DNA from: Collinsella aerofaciens
GTDB taxonomy: Bacteria > Actinomycetota > Coriobacteriia > Coriobacteriales > Coriobacteriaceae
Assembly: GCA_008668235.1 (NCBI GenBank)
Contig: RQCP01000043.1
Coordinates: 62,001-126,000 of the forward strand
Reading direction: 5' to 3'
DNA length: 64,000 nt
In this document: positions 41,354-50,120 of the stretch, piece by piece
Numbering within the stretch: the first letter of the stretch is position 1
Layout of the letters: each line of letters starts with the position of its first letter
Notes under the pieces: model-generated
What the model was told of the DNA's origin: nothing
The model's database searches: none
What the model saw: only the letters and a program-made list of their open reading frames with translations
Translations under genes and position numbers: made by a program

Positions 41354-44263
41354 ATGAGAGTCGAACTTAAGGATTTCCAAGCCGGTGCGGTCGCGACCCT
41401 GGCGAACAAGTTGCAGTCGATGCGCCGACGCTACGAGCAGGACGGCGAGCTGTCCTCGATATGCCTCGCATCTCCCACGGGGTCGGGCAAAACGGTCATG
41501 TGCGCAGCGACGATCGAAGCGCTCTTCTTCGGAGACGACGATCTGAGCCTCATGCCCGACGAGAATGCCGTCGTTCTTTGGCTCTCGGATTCCCCGAGCC
41601 TGAACGAGCAGACGAGCGTGCGTTTCTCAAACGTGGCGGACAAGCTGGCAGACAGCATCCTTGACAGGCGCCACCTGGTCACAATTACCAACGACTTCGG
41701 AGCCGCGCACGACATTCTCGAGCCGCGCCACGTCTATTTCCTCAGCAAGGACCTACTCAGTAAGAACGGCCTGCTCACCAAGGGTAGTGAGGCCAACTCC
41801 GGCCGCGTGTTCTGGGACATCCTTGACCGCACCATCAGGGACCCGGAGCGTAACCTCTATCTGTTCATAGACGAGGCCCATCGCGGTCTGGGGGCCAATG
41901 CCTCGAGCGAGCGCGGCACCGCGACGATCTACGCCAGCCTCATTGATGGGCTCGACGGCCGTGCAGCGATGCCCATCGTCGTCGGGGTCTCTGCCACGCC
42001 GCAGAGGTTCGAGGCGGCCATGGACCAGCGCGCCGATCGCGTACGTATGCCAAAGGTCGCTGTGACCCCTCGCGAGGTCCAGGAGTCAGGTCTGCTCAAG
42101 GACATCATCGAGTTGCGCGTGCCAGAGAAGGACGACCCGGTCGAGCACCAGTACCTCACTATGGCGTGCGAGCGCTATGCACTGACTTGCCGCGAATGGA
42201 GCGAGTACTGTGCCCGTGAGGGCGAGAGCCCCGTCAACCCGCTGCTGCTCATCCAAGCGGCGGACAACGTGAGCAACTCGGCCCTGGCTGAGATGTGCGA
42301 CCAGATCACGGGCCTGGTCCCCGGCCTTTCCGAGGCGATGTCGTTCGCCAACGTCTTCGGCGAGCATAAGGACATCGCGGCGGGAAAATACCTTATTCCC
42401 TATGTCGAACCCGAGTTCGTTCAGGACACCTCGCGCATTCGCGTGCTCTTCGCCAAGGAGGCTGTCTCCAACGGATGGGACTGCCCGCGAGCGGAGGTCA
42501 TCTTCTCGCAGCGCAGGCGTTCGGACTCGACCTATATCGCACAGCTCGTGGGACGTATGGTACGCACTCCACTTGCGCGGCGCATCGAATCCGATGATCT
42601 TTTGAACTCCGTCGCCTGCTACCTGCCCCAGTTCAATCCCGAGAGCACTCAGGACGTGGTCGACTACCTCATGGGCCGCAAGGACGACATGGGCGAGAGC
42701 TCCATCGGCAAGCAGAACATCGTTCTCAACCCCGTGACTATCACGGCGGCTGCGCCCAAGTCCGAAGCCGACTACCAACAGGAGCTCAAGGCGTACGAGG
42801 AGAACGAGAAGGCCATTGAGGCGGCGCGGCAGGCACAACCCGGCTACCGGGCGCCACTTGCCGGCATCGCGATTCAAGAGCCGTTGGACATGCAGGGAAC
42901 GCAGCCCTCGCTTGCCTCGGCGGTCAGGCCCGTCGACGTTCCGGCGCCAGAAGCGGAGCCGGCGCCTCAGCCCGCAACGGGCAACTACGTTGCAGCGCCT
43001 GCCCCGCAGCAACCTGCGACACCTGAGCCAAGTTCCACACAGACCGAGCCGACCCAGCCCGTCTCGGTCGTAAAACCCGTGCCCATGGCAAAGCCCAAGC
43101 CGCCCACCAAACGCGAGCAGTCTTTCACGCATCAGGAGTGGCAGGGCATCCGCACAGCCTTCGATTCCATACCCGTCCAGCGCATTCCGAAGAAGGCCAG
43201 AAACGAATTCCAGAGCCTGGTTAAGACGGCGACTCTGCTTGTCGAGACCGGCCTCGATGTCAATGCCGCGGCCGACGTGAAAAAACAGTTCGTCCAGAAG
43301 CTCAAGGGATACATCGTTGCTAACGAGGACGAGTACCGCGAAGCCAAACACGACGTAGAGGTTGCCGAGACCGTCAAGATCACGCTCGACAAGCTCAACG
43401 AGACCGAGGACCAGGAGCAGGAGGAGGCCCGCACGGACGCCGAGGGCCTCAGAAAGGCCGCCCGCGACGCCGACATGCATTTCACTAAGGAGTTTGCGAA
43501 TGAGTATCGTCGCGCCAACTTCAAGGAGCTTGGGCGCCCCGAGTGCGACTTGCGCCTTGCCGCAGCGGTGCGCACACAGGCCATCGTTGATGCGCTCGAG
43601 GGCTGGGCGGCTCAATGCCGAAAGGAATACTTCGATAAGGTCGATGGATCTGGCGATTATGACTACCTTAACGACTCGGCAAAGCAGCGTTACGACGAGC
43701 TGGCCCGTGAAACTGAGGGCAAGCGCCTCACAAAGATAGAGTGGCCCACGTCTACCAGCACGTCGGACGACTTCGCTAAATATCCGTGCCATATCGTGCA
43801 GAAAGAGGACGGCCTCTGCCCGCTCGACCTGAACCCGGCGGAAGACTATATCGTTAGGAACGAATTGGCAAAGAATCGCACGGTTGCCTTCTATCGCAAT
43901 CCGTCGGGCAGCATGTCTGCTAAGGCATTTTCGATTCCGTACATGTCTTCGGTGGGACGCAAGGCCCTGCATCCAGACTTCCTCTTCTTCGTGAAGGATG
44001 CAGCGGGCGTCATCAGGCCGTCCATCGTTGACCCTCATGGCGAGTTCCTCGGCGACACGCTAGCAAAGCTTAGGGGCTATGTGACCTATCTGCGCGATTA
44101 TCCCGATGTGTTCAAGCAGGTACTCTTCGTCGGGGATATGGGCGAGGGCGTGTACAAGGTGCTCAACCTCTTGCGATCCGATGTGCAGGATGCCGTGATG
44201 GGCTACAGCGATGTCGACTGTAAGGCGCTCTTCTACGGCTCCTTCGCAAACGACTATCACTAG
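41354..44263 (+). CDS. res: Type III restriction enzyme subunit (Res)
   Basis: A 969-aa SF2 helicase-nuclease. Walker A SPTGSGKT is near residue 40-47, DEAH at 173-176, and motif VSATP follows. Helicase motif VI lies in YIAQLVGRMVRTPLA. A Pro/Ala-rich linker is at ~500-600. The C-terminal nuclease region HPDFLFFVKDAAGVIRPSIVDPHG has the PD-(D/E)xK-like arrangement seen in Res proteins. It cuts DNA together with Mod after translocation between two unmethylated sites. ATG 41354 lies 2 bases after the mod stop, with GAGGTAA upstream, so the two genes form one unit. Confidence 0.93.
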   Translation: MRVELKDFQAGAVATLANKLQSMRRRYEQDGELSSICLASPTGSGKTVMCAATIEALFFGDDDLSLMPDENAVVLWLSDSPSLNEQTSVRFSNVADKLADSILDRRHLVTITNDFGAAHDILEPRHVYFLSKDLLSKNGLLTKGSEANSGRVFWDILDRTIRDPERNLYLFIDEAHRGLGANASSERGTATIYASLIDGLDGRAAMPIVVGVSATPQRFEAAMDQRADRVRMPKVAVTPREVQESGLLKDIIELRVPEKDDPVEHQYLTMACERYALTCREWSEYCAREGESPVNPLLLIQAADNVSNSALAEMCDQITGLVPGLSEAMSFANVFGEHKDIAAGKYLIPYVEPEFVQDTSRIRVLFAKEAVSNGWDCPRAEVIFSQRRRSDSTYIAQLVGRMVRTPLARRIESDDLLNSVACYLPQFNPESTQDVVDYLMGRKDDMGESSIGKQNIVLNPVTITAAAPKSEADYQQELKAYEENEKAIEAARQAQPGYRAPLAGIAIQEPLDMQGTQPSLASAVRPVDVPAPEAEPAPQPATGNYVAAPAPQQPATPEPSSTQTEPTQPVSVVKPVPMAKPKPPTKREQSFTHQEWQGIRTAFDSIPVQRIPKKARNEFQSLVKTATLLVETGLDVNAAADVKKQFVQKLKGYIVANEDEYREAKHDVEVAETVKITLDKLNETEDQEQEEARTDAEGLRKAARDADMHFTKEFANEYRRANFKELGRPECDLRLAAAVRTQAIVDALEGWAAQCRKEYFDKVDGSGDYDYLNDSAKQRYDELARETEGKRLTKIEWPTSTSTSDDFAKYPCHIVQKEDGLCPLDLNPAEDYIVRNELAKNRTVAFYRNPSGSMSAKAFSIPYMSSVGRKALHPDFLFFVKDAAGVIRPSIVDPHGEFLGDTLAKLRGYVTYLRDYPDVFKQVLFVGDMGEGVYKVLNLLRSDVQDAVMGYSDVDCKALFYGSFANDYH

Positions 44264-44330
44264 GATTGTCGGGATTTGCCTGGCGGGCGTCTCGGATCAT
44301 ATACAAGAACCGAATTAGTAAGGCTCGCTA

Positions 44331-44366
44331 AGGCGGCCGTCCGTTAGGGGCGGCCGCCTCTCTTCA
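44331..44366 (+). terminator. Hairpin terminator after res
   Basis: AGGCGGCCG (44331-44339) and CGGCCGCCT (44351-44359) pair perfectly, followed by the weak T-rich tract CTCTTC. It is the last recognisable feature of the RM operon. Confidence 0.6.
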
Positions 44367-44652
44367 GTCTTGACCAATGATTTCAAGCATTTCGGTGGCA
44401 TTCGCCGGTCATGACCTCGTATCCGTTACGTGGGTGGCACCTCCGCTACGCCGCGTCAAGGGGCCCATGAGACCCCGCACAAACCTCCGCTCCGCTCCGG
44501 TTGGTGGAGGTCGTCATGGACTCCCTTGACCCGTCTTCGCTCCGGTGCGGCTTTGCAGGGAGCAAAGCCGACGACGACGCGCGGCGTCGCCATTCGGCTT
44601 TGCCCGCAAGGGCGAGATGTTCAGGGCAGCGTGCCCGGAAACGGAGGAAGAC
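44367..44652. other. Left end region of the mobilizable element
   Basis: About 285 bases without a gene. GTCAAGGG..CCCATGA (44456-44470) is complementary to TCATGG..CCCTTGAC (44514-44530), with CCTCC/GGAGG nested inside. The left attachment site must lie between here and the res stop, but no direct repeat shared with the 56.5-56.7 kb region was found by eye. Confidence 0.4.
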
Positions 44653-44952
44653 ATGCAGGAGCTGATGACGAGGGAGATTGCGGAGGGGCTGCCGAGGCTC
44701 TATGAGCAAGACGGCGCGGAAGACCCCATCGTCTACGTTCATTACTTCTCGTGTGTGAGCGGATGGGACTGGTGGCTGCTCGAGTTTGACGGCACGGACG
44801 AGGCGTTCGGCCTCGTCGAGGGCTACGACGACGAGTTGGGTTATTTCAGTCTCAAGGAGATGGTCGAGTTGAATCGCTCGATGGGGTTCGCCGTCGTCGA
44901 GCGCGACGAACACTTCTCCCCGAAGCCGCTCAGCGCCGTCAGGAGGAGGTAG
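44653..44952 (+). CDS. DUF2958 domain protein
   Basis: 99 aa. ELMTREIAEGLPRLYEQDG, followed by IVYVHYFSCVSGWDWWLLEFDG and GLVEGYDDELGYFSLKEM, matches the DUF2958 family found on conjugative and mobilizable elements; the function is unknown. ATG 44653 is used because GGAGGAAG lies 5 bases upstream; the longer frame gives a basic, low-complexity N-terminus. It is the first of two small plus-strand genes at the element's left end. Confidence 0.8.
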   Translation: MQELMTREIAEGLPRLYEQDGAEDPIVYVHYFSCVSGWDWWLLEFDGTDEAFGLVEGYDDELGYFSLKEMVELNRSMGFAVVERDEHFSPKPLSAVRRR

Positions 44953-44956
44953 CTCC

Positions 44957-45250
44957 ATGGAGATGGACGAGTTTGACGCCGCGGGCAGATTCGGCAAGTC
45001 CCCGGGCGGAGCCGTCGGGCTGACTGTCGTCGTCGAGTTTGAGTTGGGTGGCGAGGGCGGGGCGTTCGAGATGGGCACAGCTCTGGAGGGGTCGCCCGAA
45101 CTCGGGCGACTCGTCTCGGACGCATGCGACGAGGCCGACGCCTTGGTGGGGGACGGGGGCGGATGGGCTGCCGGCCGAATCGGATTCGGAGACGTGGAGA
45201 GCATCGACTGCGAGAGCGGCCGGACCGTGCACGTTGCCGAAGAGGGGTGA
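44957..45250 (+). CDS. Hypothetical small acidic protein
   Basis: 97 aa, very rich in Gly, Glu and Asp. I recognise no family. It starts 4 bases after the DUF2958 stop with a strong AGGAGGAGGT, so it is clearly an expressed partner of that gene. GGAVGLTVVVEFELGG may be a strand pair, and the second half looks helical (LGRLVSDACDEADALV). Such acidic small proteins on mobile elements are sometimes DNA mimics, but nothing here proves that. Confidence 0.6.
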   Translation: MEMDEFDAAGRFGKSPGGAVGLTVVVEFELGGEGGAFEMGTALEGSPELGRLVSDACDEADALVGDGGGWAAGRIGFGDVESIDCESGRTVHVAEEG

Positions 45251-45265
45251 AGCGTACACAGAGAG

Positions 45266-45301
45266 CGCGGGCATGCCATCGGCGTGCCCGCGCCAGCTTT
45301 T
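45266..45301 (+). terminator. Hairpin after the DUF2958 pair
   Basis: CGCGGGCATGCC and GGCGTGCCCGCG pair over 12 positions (one wobble) around ATC, followed by CCAGCTTTT. It lies between converging genes. Confidence 0.6.
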
Positions 45302-45476
45302 CCGGGGATGCCTCGCGCCATCCCCGAGCCCCTGCGCGCCAAGGGGCGGTGCCCCTTGGAACCTTGGCTAAGGTGGCTCGGGGGACATGGAGGATACCGG
45401 AGCGCGTGCGTCCGGCGGTATCAACAGAACTCAACCTGATGCTTGACCGCTACGGCCTAGAATTCGGCGGCTTCCG

Positions 45477-46727
45477 CTACTTCGTGGCACCGCAGGAACA
45501 AGTGTAGTATGCCGCAGAATCTGTAATCGTAACCGTTTCCTCCCATGCCGCAGAATCTGTAATCGTAACCGTTTCCTCCCATGCCGCAGAATCTGTTACG
45601 GTATTGTATACCGTATGATATGCGCCACATGCTTTATTGCCTGCCATAAGTGCATTATACCCATGAGCTTGTTCATTGCCCGTGATATCTGCTCCGCAGC
45701 CGTTGCAAATTGAGCGCTCTTCCGTATGGGTAACTGCGGGATGGTACACTTTCTCCGTATGGGTCACTGCGGGATGGTACACCTTCTCCGTATGGGTCAC
45801 CGCAGGATGGTAGATATCATACTTATGAACATGCGCCGGGGTGTCATCCTTTTTCGATGAACTGCCTGAATTGGTGTTTGAGCCGGAGTTGCTGCTGTTG
45901 CCGCCACTCGGCTTGCTATCGGATTTTCCTTCGTCTTTCTTGGAGGATGAATTGCTCTTGTTTCCAGGATTATCGGAGCTGCCTGTGGTCTTCTTGCTGT
46001 CGGAAGTTTCCGGGGTCTTCGCGTCGGACTTCTCTTCCTTGGCGGTCTCCTGAGCCTTATCGGTCTCCTTCTCAACGACATCGGTATCGGCGTTCGGGTT
46101 CTTCTTGATGTTGTCCTCGAACTTCTTCACGACCTCAGCGCCCTTGTCCCCGGTCAGGGTGGAATCGCCCTTCTTCACGGCTTCCGCAACGTCCTTGGCA
46201 ATGGCTGTCAGGTCATCCTTCGTCACCTTGTCCGCATCCACCTTATCGAAAGTCACGCCTGTGGCAACTGTCTTGTCGGCTTTTCCGGCGGTAACCTTCT
46301 TCGATGGCACCTTATAGATGGAGCCGTCGGCGTTCACCGGTGAGATGAATGTGACGGTATAGGTACCGGACTCACCGACCTTCACGGTCACCTGCTTGTT
46401 CGCGGCGATGGCGGTGTAGAAGTCTACTTTCCCGTCCTCATCCTCGATATGGGCGATGACGGGCGTGGAGGTTTCCGTATCCCAGCCGTCAGCCTTCACC
46501 TCAAGGGAAAGCACCATGTCCTGCTCCTCATCGTCCTTTGACTGGGACACCGCAGGGGCATTGGAATCTCCCGTCCAACTGGCATGTGAGATAGCGTAAG
46601 CCCCGCAGCCGATGAGAAGCGTCGCACAGAGGATTCCTGCACCAGCCGCGCAGACCTGTTTACGGGAGAACTCGCGCCCGAAGAGCTTGATTCGACCGCT
46701 ATTTTCCATTCGTGAACACCGGGTCAT
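45477..46727 (-). CDS. Repeat-containing membrane-anchored surface protein
   Basis: A 416-aa exported protein. An N-terminal membrane helix (~24-48; AAGAGILCATLLIGCGAYAI) could also be a lipoprotein-type signal. Next come an Ig-like or carbohydrate-binding-like beta region (~70-150), an acidic helical part, and a Ser/Gly/Lys/Asn-rich linker (~235-300). Three copies of an 11-residue unit (YHPAVTHTEKV) follow, then a CNGCG..CSCG cysteine pair flanking 12-residue repeats (TDSAAWEETVTI). No LPXTG motif. ATG 46727 has GGAGAG upstream and overlaps the lipoprotein gene by 29 bases. The two make one operon. Function unknown; the repeats suggest surface interaction or length variation. Confidence 0.75.
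   Translation of the reverse strand: MTRCSRMENSGRIKLFGREFSRKQVCAAGAGILCATLLIGCGAYAISHASWTGDSNAPAVSQSKDDEEQDMVLSLEVKADGWDTETSTPVIAHIEDEDGKVDFYTAIAANKQVTVKVGESGTYTVTFISPVNADGSIYKVPSKKVTAGKADKTVATGVTFDKVDADKVTKDDLTAIAKDVAEAVKKGDSTLTGDKGAEVVKKFEDNIKKNPNADTDVVEKETDKAQETAKEEKSDAKTPETSDSKKTTGSSDNPGNKSNSSSKKDEGKSDSKPSGGNSSNSGSNTNSGSSSKKDDTPAHVHKYDIYHPAVTHTEKVYHPAVTHTEKVYHPAVTHTEERSICNGCGADITGNEQAHGYNALMAGNKACGAYHTVYNTVTDSAAWEETVTITDSAAWEETVTITDSAAYYTCSCGATK
45509..45596. repeat. 36-bp tandem repeat in the surface-protein gene
   Basis: Two identical 36-bp units (45509-45544 and 45545-45580) and a partial third encode the 12-residue repeat TDSAAWEETVTI. Identity at the DNA level points to recent or ongoing copy-number change. 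Confidence 0.9.
45722..45820. repeat. 33-bp tandem repeat in the surface-protein gene
   Basis: Three 33-bp units (45722, 45755 and 45788) encode the 11-residue unit YHPAVTHTEKV. The first two differ at two bases; the third diverges at its end. Confidence 0.85.
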
Positions 46728-47505
46728 ACATCGTCTCTCCCAGCTTCAGAACCAGGCTGTCGTTACGTTTCTCGAGGGTATAGGCCACCGACGTCCCATC
46801 GGCCGTCAGCTCGCCCTTGTAAACGAGCGGGCGCGGTGTCGAGTCGGTATCCTTCGCCCTCTGGTCTTTGACCGTGAGGCTGTACTTTCCCGAATGGTCC
46901 GATGCGGCCCATTCGTCATCACTGGGACCTTGAGTGAACAGATAGCCCTTTTGGTTATACGACGCCTTCTTGAATGCGATCTTTCCGCTGTCGAAGTTGA
47001 TCTCCTCGGGGCTCGCCATGGACTCCGGCCGGTTCGAGCGTTCCCATTCCTGCGATTCAAGCAGCTCTTTGACGCGGGCGACCGCCTTTCCGGTGTAGTC
47101 CTCGTAGTACTTCTTCGCATCGTCCTCGCTCAGGAAATAGCGCTCGCCGTACTCCTCGTCGCCAGAGGGGATATAGGCATCCGCATCGTCGGCCTTCTTG
47201 AGCGTCAGGGTACCGAGCTCGCTTGAGCTCAATACGATGTTCTCGTCTTCCTGCCTCCACGTTCCCGAGGACTCGAACGACCCTGCGTAATGCCAGCCGT
47301 CCCCGTCGTCGAAGGTGATCGTCGTCTCGGAACCCAGCTTGTTATTCGTCATCTTCCCGAGGGCGACGTTGTCGCAGACCGATATGTAATAGAGCGTCTT
47401 TCCCTTCACTCCCGTCGGTCCGCATCCGCTCAAGCCGCTCAATCCGGCAATCGACATCAGTCCGACAGCGCCCAAAAAGCCGCGCCGGGATACATTCATC
47501 GCCAT
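46699..47505 (-). CDS. Putative lipoprotein with Tat-like signal
   Basis: 268 aa. The N-terminus MAMNVSRRGFLGAVGLMSIAGLSGLSGCG combines an RRGFL twin-arginine motif with a lipobox ending in Cys, so it is probably Tat-exported and lipid-anchored. The mature part is mostly beta, with two related segments (GWHYAGSFESSGTWRQEDENIVL and DHSGKYSLTVKDQ) typical of small extracytoplasmic beta proteins of unknown function in Collinsella. AAGGAG lies upstream of ATG 47505. It is the first gene of an operon with the surface protein and divergent from an XRE regulator. Confidence 0.75.
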   Translation of the reverse strand: MAMNVSRRGFLGAVGLMSIAGLSGLSGCGPTGVKGKTLYYISVCDNVALGKMTNNKLGSETTITFDDGDGWHYAGSFESSGTWRQEDENIVLSSSELGTLTLKKADDADAYIPSGDEEYGERYFLSEDDAKKYYEDYTGKAVARVKELLESQEWERSNRPESMASPEEINFDSGKIAFKKASYNQKGYLFTQGPSDDEWAASDHSGKYSLTVKDQRAKDTDSTPRPLVYKGELTADGTSVAYTLEKRNDSLVLKLGETMYDPVFTNGK

Positions 47506-47596
47506 GGAAGTTCTCCTTTGATTCATAGATGGTACTTACGGCGATCCCTTCAACCTGGAAAAGGGCCACGTGAGCATTGTATTGCAAATTGTCACT

Positions 47597-47626
47597 ATAT
47601 AGGTGTGACTCATATAGGTCCGACTC
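47597..47626. promoter_or_regulatory. Direct repeat in the XRE/lipoprotein intergenic region
   Basis: ATATAGGTGTGACTC and ATATAGGTCCGACTC are adjacent 15-bp copies. A nearby inverted repeat, ATTGGCACC..GGTACCAAT (47632-47660), runs up to the XRE start codon. Both are likely operator sites for the regulator at 47659. Confidence 0.5.
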
Positions 47627-47658
47627 AAATCATTGGCACCACCAGTCGGGAGGTACCA

Positions 47659-47889
47659 ATGACTCAGCTAGATGCAAAAATGAAAGTCGGACTTCGCATC
47701 AAGGAATTGAGAAACGCTCTTGGATACAGCCAGGAAGCCCTTGCGTACTCGATAGAGATGTCTCGAACCTATTTTGCCGAGGTCGAAACCGGGAAACGGA
47801 ACATCTCGATCGAGAACATAGAGCGCATAGCAAGGGGCCTTGGTGTTTCTCTAAGGGAGTTTTTCGATTCCGACCTGTTTACGGGGTGA
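47659..47889 (+). CDS. Small XRE-family regulator
   Basis: 76 aa: one Cro/CI helix-turn-helix domain (LRIKELRNALGYSQEALAYSIEMSRTYFAEVETGKRNISIENIERIARGLGVSLREFF). GGGAGGT is placed 5 bases before ATG 47659. It is divergent from the lipoprotein/surface-protein operon and probably represses it or itself. It is similar in layout to the small XRE gene at 35392. Confidence 0.85.
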   Translation: MTQLDAKMKVGLRIKELRNALGYSQEALAYSIEMSRTYFAEVETGKRNISIENIERIARGLGVSLREFFDSDLFTG

Positions 47890-48089
47890 CTCGGTGACGG
47901 ATCGCTGGAAAAAATCTGTGGATGCGCGGTGCTGCTTCTCTTTATGCTATTCGAATATCGCGAGACCTGTTGACTTCTATTTCCGCCACGAATCGGCGGT
48001 GCAGGATAAGGCTCCACTACGTTTCGCCGGAGGCGAACGGCGCAACTCGGCGAGCCGAGTTCGAAAGCGCGGGTAGATGCCTGCACCTA

Positions 48090-48136
48090 AAACGAAAAAC
48101 GCCCGCACCCGCGTGTAGTGCGCGGGTGCGGGCGCG
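48090..48136 (-). terminator. Terminator of the mobilization operon
   Basis: A 14-bp perfect stem (48101-48114 with 48122-48135). On the minus strand it is followed by TTTTTCGTTTT. It ends the operon running from 52416 to 48180. Confidence 0.85.
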
Positions 48137-48179
48137 TAGTTGATCGAGGCGTTTTCGCTGGATATGGGCGATTACGCGG

Positions 48180-50120
48180 CTAGAAGCCCTCGGGAACGTA
48201 TCCTGCGGCCGTTTTCGACTTCGTCGGCGCTGTCGACGTGGCGTCGGGGGCGGTCGGGCCCCGCCAAACCTTCGGTGCCGTTTCGTTCCTGATCTTGCGG
48301 CGAGCGGTCGATTGCTCCATGAGTGTTCGTTCGGCATCGGGTGACGTCATTCCGAGCATGGGCCCCACGAAAGTCTCGGTAACGTCCCTGCTGGGAAAGG
48401 CCATCGGCACGCCGTCATGGATCACGAGAGCTCCCGTCTCGCGGCCGGTCCAACGCTGGAGCTCGTCGGGCGTGATGAGCGGCCTGCGCACGAGTCCCTC
48501 ACTCGTGCCCGTCGAGCCGGTGTTCGTCCCCTTCGTTCGACTTGTGGACTGCGCGACCGCCGTGTAGGAGCCCATCGACTCCGAGAGTTTGCGTGCGGTG
48601 TCGAGGTTGGAGCAGGAGAGAACGACCTTGTCCTTGAGGAGGTCGAGTATCGTCTCGGCCTCTTCTCGGCTGTAGCCGGAGACGGACTGGAGCTGGAGGA
48701 GCGACTGACAGAACCAGAGAACACGGACGCCTTCCGAGCGCATCTCTCCCAGGTCCTGGACAATCCTCTCGTTGCGGCCGAGGGAGGCCGCCTCATCGAG
48801 GAGGAGGACGGTCTCGACGGGGCAGCGCCCGGCATGGCCCGCGGCGCAGGAGCGCAAAGCCGAGAGCGCTTGGGAAACGAACGTCTGGACGAGTCGCTTG
48901 TAGTTGCCCGTTGCAGAGGATGATGAGATGAAGACCACCGTGGGCTCCTCGCCGATGCCCCCGAGGCCGCACTCGTCATCGTGGAGCATCCGAGCCACGT
49001 TGCCGTCGACGTACTCGGTGAGGCAGTTGCTCAAGGTCGAGACGATGCCGGGCCCGCCCCCGTGCTCACCGTTGAGCCCGCCGAGGAAGGGGAGCGCGGG
49101 GTCTTCCGCGGGCAAAGACGCCGCCAGGGCGGCGATGCGGTCAAGCGGGCCCTGATCGCCCGACGGCGAGATTGCGGCAGCGACGGACATGACGGTCTTC
49201 TCGTCTTCCGGGATGGACGCGTCCTCGATGAGGGCGAGGGAGATACCGACGAAGAGGTTCCGAGCGCCGTCGTAGAAGAACGGCTGGCCTTTCGACGACG
49301 CGGGCACGATGCAGCGCGCGAGCTCACGCAGCTCCCGTGCACAGCCGCCGGTCCCCTCCGCCCTAAAGGCCTCCTTTGCCCTCTCGAGCGGATCGAACCG
49401 AACCGAGGATGCGGGCGCGTCGAACATCACGTCGACGATGCGGTGAGTGCCCGTCTTCTCGAACACGGGCTCAAGGAAGGCCCTGAGCTCGCCCTTGATG
49501 TCGTTGATGATGAGGGAACGCCCCTGCTCGAAGTTTGCCATGGCAGACATTATGGCGACGCGGCGGCTCTTTCCCTCGCCGCTTTCGGCGAGGATGCAGG
49601 CGTGGACCGAGTCGATGAGCCTGACGCTCCTCCCGATCTCGCCCACGACCAACGTGCCGCCCGAGGGTTTGCCGCCCTCCTGCCACGACTCGCTTCTACG
49701 CTTAAGCTCGCCGCGTGCTGAGATGAGCCTCGCGTCGCCGTGGATGGGCGCGCCGGGCGCGCGGCGTCCGCCGACCCAGGTCCCGTCGTGGAGCCAGCGG
49801 GACCAGTCGAGATGGCTCCAGATGCCGGCAGCCATTGAGACAGCGAGGGTTGCCGCGCATCCCACGAGGAAAGCATCGTCCTGGATTAGCTCAGGTAGGA
49901 CTTCGAGCGGGTTTTGGAACATGGCATCGGGGAGTTCGGGCGCCGCGGCCGCCCCGAAGCTTCTGAGCGTCGCGGCGATGCCGGTGAACCATGCTTCTAG
50001 CCAGCGCCATACTGCCGGCAGCAGGACGAGCACGATCGCGGTCCCAGCGACCGCGCCGGCGGCGACACAGCGCTTGAGGTGCGCGCCTTCGTCGACGTTG
50101 AAACTCTTCTGCTTGCTCAT
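48180..50120 (-). CDS. VirD4/TraG-type coupling ATPase
   Basis: A 646-aa membrane ATPase that links relaxase-bound DNA to a secretion channel. Two N-terminal membrane helices (~20-42 and ~85-102) are followed by the Walker A motif AESGEGKSRR (Lys184), VLLLDEAASLG as Walker B, and a C-terminal Ser/Thr-rich tail. The motifs HGDARLI and IINDIKGEL are typical of TraG-like proteins. ATG 50120 overlaps the relaxase stop by 4 bases (ATGA). No other type IV secretion genes occur in the window, so transfer would use a helper element's channel. Confidence 0.88.
   Translation of the reverse strand: MSKQKSFNVDEGAHLKRCVAAGAVAGTAIVLVLLPAVWRWLEAWFTGIAATLRSFGAAAAPELPDAMFQNPLEVLPELIQDDAFLVGCAATLAVSMAAGIWSHLDWSRWLHDGTWVGGRRAPGAPIHGDARLISARGELKRRSESWQEGGKPSGGTLVVGEIGRSVRLIDSVHACILAESGEGKSRRVAIMSAMANFEQGRSLIINDIKGELRAFLEPVFEKTGTHRIVDVMFDAPASSVRFDPLERAKEAFRAEGTGGCARELRELARCIVPASSKGQPFFYDGARNLFVGISLALIEDASIPEDEKTVMSVAAAISPSGDQGPLDRIAALAASLPAEDPALPFLGGLNGEHGGGPGIVSTLSNCLTEYVDGNVARMLHDDECGLGGIGEEPTVVFISSSSATGNYKRLVQTFVSQALSALRSCAAGHAGRCPVETVLLLDEAASLGRNERIVQDLGEMRSEGVRVLWFCQSLLQLQSVSGYSREEAETILDLLKDKVVLSCSNLDTARKLSESMGSYTAVAQSTSRTKGTNTGSTGTSEGLVRRPLITPDELQRWTGRETGALVIHDGVPMAFPSRDVTETFVGPMLGMTSPDAERTLMEQSTARRKIRNETAPKVWRGPTAPDATSTAPTKSKTAAGYVPEGF

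Noticed and set aside
45477..46727. LPXTG-anchored wall protein
   Set aside because: No sorting motif or C-terminal membrane helix; the protein ends in SCGATK.
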